From positions 248,001 to 312,000 of the forward strand of contig NZ_PZJW01000006.1 in assembly GCF_003206615.1 (NCBI RefSeq): a DNA stretch of 64,000 nucleotides, written 5' to 3'. Source of the stretch: Salinicola acroporae (lineage in GTDB: Bacteria; Pseudomonadota; Gammaproteobacteria; Pseudomonadales; Halomonadaceae). A program made the translations under genes and the position numbers. This document shows positions 43,514-54,348 of the stretch, piece by piece (the stretch's first letter is position 1; every line of letters starts with the position of its first letter). Under the pieces are notes generated by a model, which did not search any database, was not told the origin of the DNA, and saw only the letters and a list, made by a program, of their open reading frames with translations.

Positions 43514-43746
43514 TACCGGGTCCCGGTCGTACCGGTGGTGCCGGTCGTTCCGGTAGTGCCGTCACTGCCCCCTGCTGCGGCCAGCGCACCGACCGACGAT
43601 GCCGCGGTGCTGGTGCCGACAGACGACGCTGTCGATGCACTAGCGGCGGTGCCGGCTCCGGCGGCGCTGCCCGTTGCAACTTCCTGGGCGACGGCGAGTG
43701 AAGAGACAGCCATTAACGCGACTGCCATTATGGCCAGTTTCTTCAT
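43513..43746 (-). CDS. gfcA: GfcA/YjbE-like small exported Ser/Thr/Ala/Gly-rich protein
   Basis: A 77-residue protein with a clear signal peptide (KKLAIMAVALMAVSSLAVA, cleavage at AVA-Q). The low-complexity mature part is rich in A, S, T and G and ends in GTTGTTGTTGTTGTR, encoded by 9-base tandem units. E. coli GfcA and YjbE are likewise tiny, Thr-rich and head the gfc/yjb operons. AGGAGG at a good distance before ATG 43746 indicates strong translation. Function is unknown; a structural or export-associated role is possible. Confidence 0.85.
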   Translation of the reverse strand: MKKLAIMAVALMAVSSLAVAQEVATGSAAGAGTAASASTASSVGTSTAASSVGALAAAGGSDGTTGTTGTTGTTGTR

Positions 43747-43762
43747 AAGTACCTCCTAACGT

Positions 43763-43796
43763 GTTGGTTAAACCAACGATGTGGTCCGAAGACCAC
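43763..43796 (-). promoter_or_regulatory. Two stacked hairpins in the gfcA 5' leader
   Basis: On the minus strand GTGGTC-TTCG-GACCAC (43796-43781) forms a stem capped by a UUCG tetraloop, followed three bases later by GTTGGTT-T-AACCAAC (43777-43763). The second hairpin ends a few bases before the AGGAGG ribosome site. They may stabilise the mRNA or control gfcA translation. Confidence 0.6.
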
Positions 43797-44422
43797 CTGT
43801 ATTCTTACCAATATCACGTATCTGAGCAATTATAACTTTCAATTTTCTGACGTTGTAGTGTGTCAAAAAAAAGACACCCGGGTCGTTGCACTGAATGGCA
43901 TCAAGTATAGTTAGTCATCTCCATTATGGTGCAAGCGCTGCACGATAAAGCAATAAAATTATAATGTGTTTTTATGAAACATTAGTTGTCTTTAGTGTGA
44001 GTATCGAGTTTTATTTGTCTAATAATGGCGACAGCTGAACCATTTGTAAGGTTCACGAATCGCGGAAATTGGCCGATTGGCAGGGAGAAGCGCTAGGCGC
44101 ATGGCACCTCGCTTGGGCCGAAAGCCCGGTGCTGTGAGGCGATTTCACACGAAGCGTCCTATAAGTTATTGAAAATCAAAAGCAGGCACTCCCAATGCCC
44201 GGGTTTGTTTCATTGGGTTTCCTGTGTCACTTGATGTGTGTTTTAAAGGGTTGATGGTAACTTTCTGCTTTTGTTGATAATTCCGGCTGTCGCGAATTCG
44301 TCACACCGGATCGTTATCAGTAGGGGTCAGATCCATGTGGGTTCGTGGAATTCTTGGTTCTTGCACACTTTGAAAACCGTTTTTGTAACTCAGGGGTTAG
44401 CTATTTTGTTTGATTTGAAAAG
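43797..44422. other. AT-rich regulatory region between divergent gfcA and wza operons
   Basis: There is no gene here; the composition is far more AT-rich than the flanks. Dyads include GTGTC-A8-GACAC (43860-43877) and GTGCA-N5-TGCAC (43929-43943), candidate activator sites. A weak gfcA promoter can be read on the minus strand as TTGCTC-N17-AAGAAT near 43803-43832. The length and composition suit binding of nucleoid proteins and a sigma-54 enhancer-binding protein, but no specific protein can be named. Confidence 0.5.
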
Positions 44423-44440
44423 TTGGCACGCTATTGGCAT
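44423..44440 (+). promoter_or_regulatory. Candidate sigma-54 promoter for the wza operon
   Basis: TTGGCACG-CTAT-TGGCAT matches the RpoN consensus TTGGCACG-N4-TTGCA/T except for one base in the -12 box, and keeps the essential GG-N10-GC spacing. Transcription would start near 44451, leaving a leader of about 240 bases that carries the JUMPstart/ops element. Confidence 0.68.
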
Positions 44441-44566
44441 TGGTTGATTTGCGAGGAGGCTGAGTCAAGGATTGCTCGACTTCAAATGTTGCGCATCGGT
44501 GATCGGCGGGCGTCGATGATGCGCCATTCTTTTCTATGGAGAACTCGACACGATAATCAGGGCTTC

Positions 44567-44601
44567 GGGGAATGCCGTTAAAATCCCGGGGCGGTAGCGT
44601 G
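44567..44601 (+). promoter_or_regulatory. JUMPstart/ops element (RfaH recruitment) before wza
   Basis: The core GGCGGTAGCGTG (44590-44601) is an exact E. coli-type ops sequence. The bases before it (GTTAAAATCCCGG) resemble the end of JUMPstart (GTTAAGCCAGG). It lies 87 bases upstream of the wza ATG on the transcribed strand. In enterobacteria such elements pause RNA polymerase and load RfaH to suppress polarity in long polysaccharide operons. Confidence 0.85.
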
Positions 44602-44688
44602 TTTAAAATTTATTTTAACAGCGGATGTCATTCACGGGTCATAGTAGTCAGGGCTTTATATGGACGAAATAAAGGGTGTTCGACAGGG

Positions 44689-45876
44689 ATGATGAAAACT
44701 CGCGAAGGTTGCAGTCGCTCTATTTTCCGATGGTGTTTGCCCGTGTTGGCGTTATCGCTGGTCGTTACCGCCTCCGGCTGCGCCTTTGCGCCCGGGGGAC
44801 ACATCGACTATGACACGGATTCTGCCCCTATCGATGATCTGGTCGATATAGAGCCGATCACGCTGGGCCTGGTCCGGACACAGCAGGCGACGACGTCACT
44901 ACGAGGTGGGAGCGGCGAAGATGCCGACCTGCAGCGGGCGGCGGTCGCTTCCCACGATGACCCGGCGCTGGACGACCGCTACGAGTATCACATCGGCATT
45001 GGTGACGTGCTGTCGATCATCGTCTACGACCACCCGGAGTTGACCATACCTGCCGGAAGCGAGCGGCCGACGGAAGACACGGGCAATACGGTCTACAGCG
45101 ACGGAACGATCTTCTATCCCTACGTGGGACGTATCCAGGTGGCCGGACGCACGGTGGAGGATGTCCGCTCCCAGCTTCAGCGGCGCCTGGCGACCTACGT
45201 CACCGAACCCCAGGTCGATGTCAAGGTCGTGGGCTTCAATTCTCAGAAGGTGTACGTCACCGGGCAGGTCGAGAATCCCGGGGTGATGCCCGTCACCAAC
45301 GTTCCGATGACGGTGCTGGATGCCATCAATCTCGGTGGCGGCCTCAATGGGGAAGCCAACTGGCACGACGTGGTGCTGTCGAGAGGCAGCGTCGAAACGC
45401 ATATCGACGTCTATTCGATGCTTCAGAACGGCGATATGCGCCAGAACCAGTTGCTTCGGGACGGGGATGTGCTCCATGTATCCGATATTGGCAGTCAGAA
45501 GGTCTTCGTCATGGGCGAAGTGATGGACCCGGTGACGCTGCCAATGGGGAATTCGCGCCTCTCGCTGACCGATGCGCTGTCCCAGGCAGGCGGGATGGAC
45601 GAGACCCAGGCCAACGCGAAGGGCATTTTCGTGATCCGTCAATCCGCGCCGGACAGCGGCAAGCTGGCCACGGTCTATCAGCTCGATGCACGCAATACGA
45701 CGGCGCTGGTGCTCGGGGCGCAGTTCATGCTGCAGCCCACCGATATCGTCTATGTCACCGCCGCGCCGCTGAGTCGTTGGAACCGGGTCATCAACCAACT
45801 GACCCCGACGATCAGTTCCGTCTATCAGGTGACACGAGCCACGCGTGACTTCGACGAACTTCGCGACGGCAACTGA
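44689..45876 (+). CDS. wza: Polysaccharide export outer-membrane lipoprotein
   Basis: A 395-residue Wza/GfcE-type secretin-like channel. A lipoprotein signal ends TASGC (Cys31). The poly-export domain includes YHIGIGDVLSIIVYDHPEL, YSDGTIFYPYVGRIQVAGRT and EPQVDVKVVGFNSQKVYVTG. Two SLBB domains follow (NPGVMPVTNVPMTVLDAI; KVFVMGEVMDPVTLPMG), with a C-terminal helix region that in Wza forms the outer-membrane barrel. The start is ATG at 44689 (or 44692); the open frame back to 44572 overlaps the ops element and is rejected. First gene of the second polysaccharide operon. Confidence 0.94.
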   Translation: MMKTREGCSRSIFRWCLPVLALSLVVTASGCAFAPGGHIDYDTDSAPIDDLVDIEPITLGLVRTQQATTSLRGGSGEDADLQRAAVASHDDPALDDRYEYHIGIGDVLSIIVYDHPELTIPAGSERPTEDTGNTVYSDGTIFYPYVGRIQVAGRTVEDVRSQLQRRLATYVTEPQVDVKVVGFNSQKVYVTGQVENPGVMPVTNVPMTVLDAINLGGGLNGEANWHDVVLSRGSVETHIDVYSMLQNGDMRQNQLLRDGDVLHVSDIGSQKVFVMGEVMDPVTLPMGNSRLSLTDALSQAGGMDETQANAKGIFVIRQSAPDSGKLATVYQLDARNTTALVLGAQFMLQPTDIVYVTAAPLSRWNRVINQLTPTISSVYQVTRATRDFDELRDGN

Positions 45877-45877
45877 C

Positions 45878-46315
45878 ATGTTCGATCGAATACTGGTGTT
45901 GTGCACCGGCAATATCTGCCGCAGCCCGGTGGCCGAGGCGCTGCTGAGGCAGCGATTCCCCGGCAGGCAGATCGACTCCGCGGGGCTGGGGGCGGTGGTC
46001 GGCGAGGGCGCGGACCCCACGGCCCGGGAACTGGCGGAGCGGGAGGGACTGGACCTGTCCGCCCATGTCGCGCGACAGGTCGATGTCGGCATGTTGCAGT
46101 CCGCCGACCTGGTCCTGGTGATGTCCGATGGTCAGCGTCGAGCGGTGACGGAGCTGCATCCCGCCGCCAGTGGCAAGACGATGCTTCTCACTCGGTGGAC
46201 CGGGGAGGGCGAGGTGCCCGATCCCTATCGCAAGAGTCGGAGCGCTTTCGAACACGTTCATCGTTTGCTGACACAAGCTGCAGATGCCTGGGTAGGCAAG
46301 TTGCCGGATCGCTGA
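45878..46315 (+). CDS. wzb: Low-molecular-weight protein-tyrosine phosphatase
   Basis: A 145-residue cytoplasmic phosphatase with the CX5R loop Cys9-Arg15 (LCTGNICRSP) and the general-acid aspartate in VPDPYRKS. Wzb dephosphorylates the tyrosine-rich tail of Wzc, a cycle required for high-molecular-weight polymer. The ATG at 45878 follows the wza stop by one base; the longer frame inside wza is a shadow. Confidence 0.94.
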   Translation: MFDRILVLCTGNICRSPVAEALLRQRFPGRQIDSAGLGAVVGEGADPTARELAEREGLDLSAHVARQVDVGMLQSADLVLVMSDGQRRAVTELHPAASGKTMLLTRWTGEGEVPDPYRKSRSAFEHVHRLLTQAADAWVGKLPDR

Positions 46316-46319
46316 AAGG

Positions 46320-48539
46320 ATGCAAAAACCCCACATGACCACAAGCAACACATCGACGACATCGACAGCGAGTAACCACGAAGAGATAGACATTCGTCGG
46401 CTGCTGGGGATCTTGCTGGATCACAAGAAATGGGTGATGGCGAGCGTTCTGGGCTTCGCGTTGATCGGAATCGTGTACGCCAGCCTGGCGACACCCATCT
46501 ATCGGGCCGATGCCTTGGTGCAGATCGAGAGTGATTCGCCGGGCAACAATCCGCTCCAGGAGGTGACGAGTCTGCTGGGCGAGAAGCCGCCGACGCTCTC
46601 CGAGATCGAGATCATTCGGTCACGGATGGTGCTGGGCCAGGCGGTCGACCTGCTCAATCTCGACATCAACGTTGCGCCGGTTACCCTGCCGATCATCGGA
46701 GCGTTCTTCGAGCGTCAAGGCATCGGGCGGCCCGGGTTCGCCAGCGGCTGGGGCTATGCGTTCAGCGGCGAGACCATCGCTGTCAGTGAGATGCCGATGG
46801 CCGATGCCTATCTCGGCAAGACGTTCACCCTCGAGGTCCAGGACAGCTACACCTACCGTTTGCGGGATGCCGACGGGGAGTCTCTGGGGTCGGGCAAGGT
46901 CGGCCAGTTGAGTACGTTCCTGAACGGTGACGTTGCCATGCGGGTCACCTCGATCCAGGCACCAGCCGGCGCCGAGTTCACCGTCCAACACGTGCCCCGA
47001 CTGGCAGCCATCAACGGCTTGCGGGGGCGCTTCGAGGTCGGGGAGGCCGGCAGCGAGACGGGGATCCTCAGCTGGAGCCTGACTGGCCCGGATCCGGATG
47101 CCGCCAAGAAGACGCTCAATACGATCGCCGACATTTACTACTCGCAGAACGTTCAACGGCAATCGGAAGAGGCACGCAAGAGCCTCGAGTTCCTGAATAC
47201 TCAGGTGCCGCAGATCCGTAGCCAGTTGAACGAATCGGAGGAAAAACTCAACGAGTATCGTGAGTCCAAGGATAGTGTCGACCTCTCGTTGGAGACGAAA
47301 TCGGTCCTTGAGCGGATCGTGAATCTGGAATCCCAGTTGAACGAACTGGAGATGAGCGAGGCGGAGATCTCGCAGCGTTTCACCAAGAGTCACCCGACCT
47401 ATCAGGCGCTGCTGGAGAAGAAGGCGCAGCTCCAGCGCGAGCGGGACAATCTCGACAAGCAGGTCAAGGGGTTGCCGGAGACTCAGCAAGAGATCCTGCG
47501 GCTGCAGCGGGACGTCGAGGTGACCAACGAGATCTACGTCCAACTGCTCAACAAGGTGCAGGAGACCAAGATAGCCGAGGCCAGCACGGTGGGTAACGTG
47601 CGGATTCTGGACGGTGCCGAGGTTCTGCCGGCACCGGTGGCACCGAACAAGCCACTACTGGTCGCCGTTGCCATCATCGTCGGCTTGATCGTCGGGGTTG
47701 CCGCCGTCTTCCTCAGGGCGCTGTTCAACCGCGGTATCGAAACCCAGGAGCAGATCGAGGATCTGGGGCTGCCGGTCTACGCCACCATTCCGCTGTCGGA
47801 CGAGCAGGGCAAGCTGAATCGACGCGTGAAGCGCTCCGGCAAGGAGTACGCCCGCAGCTATCCCAGCGGTCTGCTGGCCGCGCGCAATCCCGCCGATGTC
47901 TCGGTCGAGGCGCTGCGTGGGCTGCGGACCAGTCTTCACTTCGCCATGCTCGAGGCGGGCAACAATCGGCTGATGATCACTGGACCCAGCCCGGGCGTGG
48001 GCAAGAGCTTCGTCAGCGTCAATCTGGCGACGGTGTGTGCCCAGGCGGGACAGCGCGTGCTCGTCGTCGATGCCGATATGCGCAAGGGGCAGATCCACAG
48101 CGCTTTCGGCGCCGCTTCCGAGAACGGGTTGAGCGATGTGCTGTCCGGCAAGCAGGGGCTCGAGCAGGTGATTCGCCCGGTCGACAAGGTGGACAATCTG
48201 CATTACGTCGCCCGTGGCATGGCGCCGCCGAATCCGTCCGAACTCCTGATGACGCCGCGTTTCAGCGAATTCCTCGCTCAGGTCAGCGAACGCTTCGACC
48301 TGGTCATCGTCGATTCTCCGCCGATTCTCGCGGTGACCGACGCGGCCATCATCGGCAAGCAGATGGGCACGACGCTGATGCTCGCCCGGTTCCAGACCAA
48401 CCCGGTCAAGGAGCTGGAGTTGGCGATCGGCCGGCTGAGGACGGCGGGCGTCGAGCCCCGAGGCGCTATCTTCAATGCCGTGGAGCGCAAGGCCGCTACC
48501 GAGTACGGCTATGGCTACTACCACTACAGCTACAAATGA
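46320..48539 (+). CDS. wzc: Polysaccharide co-polymerase / tyrosine autokinase
   Basis: A 739-residue PCP-2a protein. An N-terminal Wzz domain with TM1 (WVMASVLGFALIGIVYASLA) and a long periplasmic coiled coil (about 275-400) lead to TM2 (LLVAVAIIVGLIVGVAAVFL). The cytoplasmic BY-kinase has Walker A GPSPGVGKSF, Walker A' VLVVDADMRK and Walker B DLVIVDSPP. It ends in a tyrosine cluster (EYGYGYYHYSYK), the autophosphorylation tail. It works with Wza as the export conduit and sets chain length. Start uncertain between ATG 46320 and ATG 46335, since AAAGGA sits right against the first. Confidence 0.94.
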   Translation: MQKPHMTTSNTSTTSTASNHEEIDIRRLLGILLDHKKWVMASVLGFALIGIVYASLATPIYRADALVQIESDSPGNNPLQEVTSLLGEKPPTLSEIEIIRSRMVLGQAVDLLNLDINVAPVTLPIIGAFFERQGIGRPGFASGWGYAFSGETIAVSEMPMADAYLGKTFTLEVQDSYTYRLRDADGESLGSGKVGQLSTFLNGDVAMRVTSIQAPAGAEFTVQHVPRLAAINGLRGRFEVGEAGSETGILSWSLTGPDPDAAKKTLNTIADIYYSQNVQRQSEEARKSLEFLNTQVPQIRSQLNESEEKLNEYRESKDSVDLSLETKSVLERIVNLESQLNELEMSEAEISQRFTKSHPTYQALLEKKAQLQRERDNLDKQVKGLPETQQEILRLQRDVEVTNEIYVQLLNKVQETKIAEASTVGNVRILDGAEVLPAPVAPNKPLLVAVAIIVGLIVGVAAVFLRALFNRGIETQEQIEDLGLPVYATIPLSDEQGKLNRRVKRSGKEYARSYPSGLLAARNPADVSVEALRGLRTSLHFAMLEAGNNRLMITGPSPGVGKSFVSVNLATVCAQAGQRVLVVDADMRKGQIHSAFGAASENGLSDVLSGKQGLEQVIRPVDKVDNLHYVARGMAPPNPSELLMTPRFSEFLAQVSERFDLVIVDSPPILAVTDAAIIGKQMGTTLMLARFQTNPVKELELAIGRLRTAGVEPRGAIFNAVERKAATEYGYGYYHYSYK

Positions 48540-48594
48540 TGGCCACCCGACCGTTCGAATCCCGATGGATTGATCCAACTCCGGGACTATCCTC

Positions 48595-49938
48595 ATGACG
48601 CTTTCTCTGCTGGGCGGCAGACACGCCCGGATCGTTTCGCGATTGCGAGGCGAGTTGTTCGTCAACCTCTGCCGCACCTTCGCCGCCAGGGGCATCGCCG
48701 CGCTGGGGACGATCCTGCTGGGGGTCGTCCTGGGTCGCTTCTACGGTGCCCAGGGCGTGGGGGTCTTCGCGTTGGCCCAGAGCGTCATCTTCGGTGCGGG
48801 CATCATTGCCTGCTACGGCCTCAATGGGTCGCTGATGCGCTACATCAGCCAGGACAACGCCAGCCCCTACATCCTGCGCTACCTGCGTTGGGCGCTGGTG
48901 CGGGCGGGCTGGCTGAGCCTGCTCCTGGGGGGCGGGATCGGCCTGCTGCACCGTCAGATCGCCGAGGCCTTTGGTTCGCCCGAGCTCTCGTCGCTGCTGA
49001 TCAGCATCGCGGTGGCGACGCCGGCCTTCACGCTGTCGTTCGTGCTGGCGGGGTTCCTGAAAGGCGTGAACATGCCAGCCAGGGCGAGTCTGCAGGAGAA
49101 CGGCTCGATATCGCTGCTGGCCGCACTCTGCATCCTGGCTACGGTTTTCGTCACCGATTCCCGCTCGCTGCCGCAGGCCGGCTGGGCATTCTGTCTGTCG
49201 GCCTGGCTGGTATGCCTGCAGGGGACTCTCCAGATGGTGCTGTGGTTGCGCCGTCATCCCGCCGTGCAGCGTACCGACGGGGGGAATACCGAGGCGCTGC
49301 CTCATCGAGGCGAGTTCTTCGCCACCGCGCAGAGCTTCATCGTCCTCAACCTGTCGATGTTTCTCCAGCAGGTGGTGGCGATGTTGATTGCCGGGGCGCT
49401 GCTGAGTCACGCCGATCTCGGGCTGTTCAAGTCCGCCGAGCGAGTCGGCATGGTCATCAGCTTCATTCTGCTGGTCATCAACGCGGTCTTCCCGCCGCGT
49501 TTCGCGCAGCTTTTCCATCGTGGCGAGCACGAGGCGCTGGGGCGGCTGGCCCGCCAGAGCTCGATGGTCGCGGCGGGCATGGCAACGCCGCTGGCGATCG
49601 TCTGCTTGCTCTTCCCGGAGTGGGTGCTGGGCTGGTTCGGGCCGGAGTTCCGCGAGGCGGCGAGCCTGTTGCGTATCGTCGTCATCGGCCACCTCGTCAA
49701 CGTGTCGTTCGGCTCGGTGGGTTTCCTGTTGACGATGACGGGGCGAGAGAAGGTGATGCGCAATATTTCCCTGGTCTGCAGCGCTCTGGGACTGTTGGCT
49801 TTCGTGGTGTTGATCCCGCTATGGGGGGCGGTCGGTGCCGCGATCTCTCTCGCCATGGTGCTGGGGATGCAGAACCTGGTCGCGGCATGTTTCGTCTGGC
49901 GTCGGATGGGCATCGTCATGCTGCCGATCCGGCGCTGA
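48595..49938 (+). CDS. wzx: Wzx-type oligosaccharide flippase
   Basis: A 447-residue MOP-superfamily transporter with about 12-14 hydrophobic segments. The N-terminus carries RGIAALGTILLGVVLGRFYG and the later region EWVLGWFGPEFREAASLLRI, both common in polysaccharide-export flippases. It would move the undecaprenyl-linked repeat unit of region 4 across the inner membrane, upstream of the polymerase encoded next. No strong Shine-Dalgarno precedes ATG 48595. Confidence 0.88.
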   Translation: MTLSLLGGRHARIVSRLRGELFVNLCRTFAARGIAALGTILLGVVLGRFYGAQGVGVFALAQSVIFGAGIIACYGLNGSLMRYISQDNASPYILRYLRWALVRAGWLSLLLGGGIGLLHRQIAEAFGSPELSSLLISIAVATPAFTLSFVLAGFLKGVNMPARASLQENGSISLLAALCILATVFVTDSRSLPQAGWAFCLSAWLVCLQGTLQMVLWLRRHPAVQRTDGGNTEALPHRGEFFATAQSFIVLNLSMFLQQVVAMLIAGALLSHADLGLFKSAERVGMVISFILLVINAVFPPRFAQLFHRGEHEALGRLARQSSMVAAGMATPLAIVCLLFPEWVLGWFGPEFREAASLLRIVVIGHLVNVSFGSVGFLLTMTGREKVMRNISLVCSALGLLAFVVLIPLWGAVGAAISLAMVLGMQNLVAACFVWRRMGIVMLPIRR

Positions 49939-50042
49939 ACCGCCACGGATGCCGGGGGCGGACCGGCTCCGGCTCGGCACCTTACCTTGATCGAAATCGC
50001 AGGCCACGGATTGCCGTCGGCGGTTAATGGATAGCGAGAGAC

Positions 50043-51203
50043 ATGCTGGTAATCAACGCCAAACGGCTGTTCGTGGCAATGGCGATCGTTTTCGCCATCG
50101 CGCTACCGAAATCGGGGGTCGCCGTGGGCGGCATCCCCCTCAATACCATCTATCTGCTGATCTGCTTCTCGTTCCCGATCCTGTTTATCAAGGCGATCCT
50201 GGGGACGGGCCAGCTGGGCCGCCAGGATCGCTACTCGATCTACATCTGGTTGCTGATGCCGTTCTGGGCGTTGTTCCTGACGGTGACGCTGCTCAACGGT
50301 ATTGCCAGCGTCGGGATCTACTTCGGTTACATCATGGCGCTGATCGTGGTGCCGATCTTCTTCTACCTATGGTCGAAACGGCTGTCGGCGGAGAACGTTC
50401 GCTATCTGTTGGTCTGTCTGCGCAACTGCACTCGGTTCGCAGTCGCCTTCGGTCTCTTCCTCTTCGTTCTCAAGATCGGAACCGGGCAATATTTCTCCAT
50501 CCCCGCACTGACCACGACCTTCGGCGCCGAGCGGACCCTCGAGGCCCGGATGAACGATCGCGGCGGGATCTACAAGCTGTTCTCGACCTACAACAACGGC
50601 AATATCTACGCGGTCTGCATGATCATGCTGCTGCCGGTCTACGCCGTCATCGAGAAGAACCGGTTGTGGCTCCTGGCGCTGATGCTGACGATCATGTTGA
50701 CGCTCTCGCGCACCGCCTGGGCACTGTTGCTGATCTACTGCGCGTTCGAGTACCTGATCTTCAACAAGGCCATATCGGTCAAGAAACTGATCGTGATCTG
50801 CCTGGCGGTGTGCCTGGTGGTACCGGGCATCATTGGACTGCTGGGCATGATGGGCAAGGACGTCACGTTCCTTTTCGACAGCAATCTGGGCGGCCGGGCG
50901 GCTTATCTGGAGTACTTTTTCGATGCCGGTCTGATCTCCAGTACGCCGATCTACTGGTCCTACGAGATCCCCTACGTCTCCATCGCGGAGTTCGTCGGCC
51001 TGATTGGATTGATCCCTTTTCTGATGTTCTTCGCCAACATCGTGATGGCGCGGAGTCTCTTCGACGCGACCCGGCCGATCAGTCGCGCCGCTTCGATCGG
51101 GTGCGTGATGTATTGGGTCGCGACCTTCTCCGATGCCGCGCTGGTGCTGGTCCCGACCTTCATCATCTATTGCCTGCTGGTAATGCTCTCCTTCAGCGAG
51201 TGA
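50043..51203 (+). CDS. wzy: O-antigen polymerase-like (Wzy) membrane protein
   Basis: A 386-residue polytopic protein with about ten hydrophobic segments and a central loop (FGAERTLEARMNDRGGIYKLF, YNNGNIYAVCMIM). Sequence conservation in Wzy is low; the assignment rests on topology, on LTLSRTAWALLLIYCAFEY and SNLGGRAAYLEYFFD in the usual place, and on its position between wzx and glycosyltransferases. GAGAG precedes ATG 50043. It should polymerise flipped repeat units in the periplasm. Confidence 0.8.
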   Translation: MLVINAKRLFVAMAIVFAIALPKSGVAVGGIPLNTIYLLICFSFPILFIKAILGTGQLGRQDRYSIYIWLLMPFWALFLTVTLLNGIASVGIYFGYIMALIVVPIFFYLWSKRLSAENVRYLLVCLRNCTRFAVAFGLFLFVLKIGTGQYFSIPALTTTFGAERTLEARMNDRGGIYKLFSTYNNGNIYAVCMIMLLPVYAVIEKNRLWLLALMLTIMLTLSRTAWALLLIYCAFEYLIFNKAISVKKLIVICLAVCLVVPGIIGLLGMMGKDVTFLFDSNLGGRAAYLEYFFDAGLISSTPIYWSYEIPYVSIAEFVGLIGLIPFLMFFANIVMARSLFDATRPISRAASIGCVMYWVATFSDAALVLVPTFIIYCLLVMLSFSE

Positions 51204-51207
51204 ATTC

Positions 51208-52285
51208 ATGAAAATCATGCATGTGTGCGAGACGGTGACCGGCGGCATCGCCACGTATCTGAACAATGTGGTGGCGGAGCAGGCGCGACGTCCGGAAGTC
51301 GAGGCCGTGTCGGTGTTGCTGCCGCTCACCCAGCTCGAAGAGATCAACCTGGGCGATATCGACGAGCTGCAGGGCAAGATCCATATCGTCGGGTTCGAGG
51401 GAGACGGCCGGATCCAGCGACTGAAGCATCTTGCACTGCGTCTGCGCGGCGCGGTGTCCCAGGCACGCCCCGATGTGGTGCATGTCCACAGTACCTTCGC
51501 CGGCTTCCTCTGCCGCGCATTGCCGGTCTCTTTCCACGGCGCCAAGTTGATCTATCAGCCTCATGGGGTCGCGTTCGACCCACATCGCATCTCCGGCCTC
51601 AAGAAACATGGCATCGAGTGGGTGGAGAGAGTGTTGTACCGACGCACCGACGGTGTCGTCGCCATCTCGGAGTATGAGCGCGCACTGCTGGAAGCGGCTG
51701 GGATGGGGGACAAGACGCTGCTGATCAAGAACTGCGTGCGCGATACTCGGGAGGCGATCGGCGAGGGGCGCAAGGAGGATTTCTATCTGTTTATCGGGCG
51801 TTTCGATCGTCAGAAAGGGTTCGACCAGCTCCACGCGTTCTGGGGCGAGGATCGCCCGCCGCTGAAGATCGTCGGCGGCAACGTCGTCGATTCCGATGCC
51901 ACGTTTACCGCCCGCGACAACATGGAATTTCTCGGGTGGCAGGACAATACCGCCCTCGACGGGCTGATCGCGCGGGCCAAGGCACTGATTGTCCCCAGCC
52001 GCTGGGAGGGATTCGGGCTGGTGGTTCTGGAGGCGTACCGCAATGCCACCCCGGTGATCTGCTCGAATCGCGGTGCACTGCCCGAGCTGGTGAGTCATGG
52101 CGAGACAGGCTTCGTCTTCGACTTCGACGACTTCTCGGCCTCTCTCTGCGCGGCGATGACGTCCTTCGACCGCTGCGACCGGCAGGCGATGGGCCGGCGC
52201 TGCCGTGAGCATTACGAGCGGGATTTCTCGCCGGCGAGCATGAATACCGAACTCTTGAAACTCTACCAGCCTAGTGGGCAGTGCT

Positions 52286-52293
<8 letters not shown>
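51208..52293 (+). CDS. Glycosyltransferase family 4
   Basis: A 361-residue GT4 enzyme: N-terminal KIMHVCETVTGGIATYLNNV, acceptor-side VVHVHSTFAGFLCRA and IYQPHGVAFDP. Donor-side FIGRFDRQKGFDQL and the E-x7-E motif in RWEGFGLVVLEAYRNATP (WEGFGLVVLE) follow. It is the only ordinary glycosyltransferase in region 4, so with the priming enzyme and the KpsS/LipB-like protein the repeat unit may be short. It overlaps the next gene by 8 bases. Confidence 0.87.

Positions 52294-54347
<2,054 letters not shown>

Positions 54348-54348
<1 letters not shown>

Noticed and set aside
44572-44688. Upstream ATG extension of wza
   Set aside because: Would place the ops element inside coding sequence and precede the lipoprotein signal with 39 unrelated residues.
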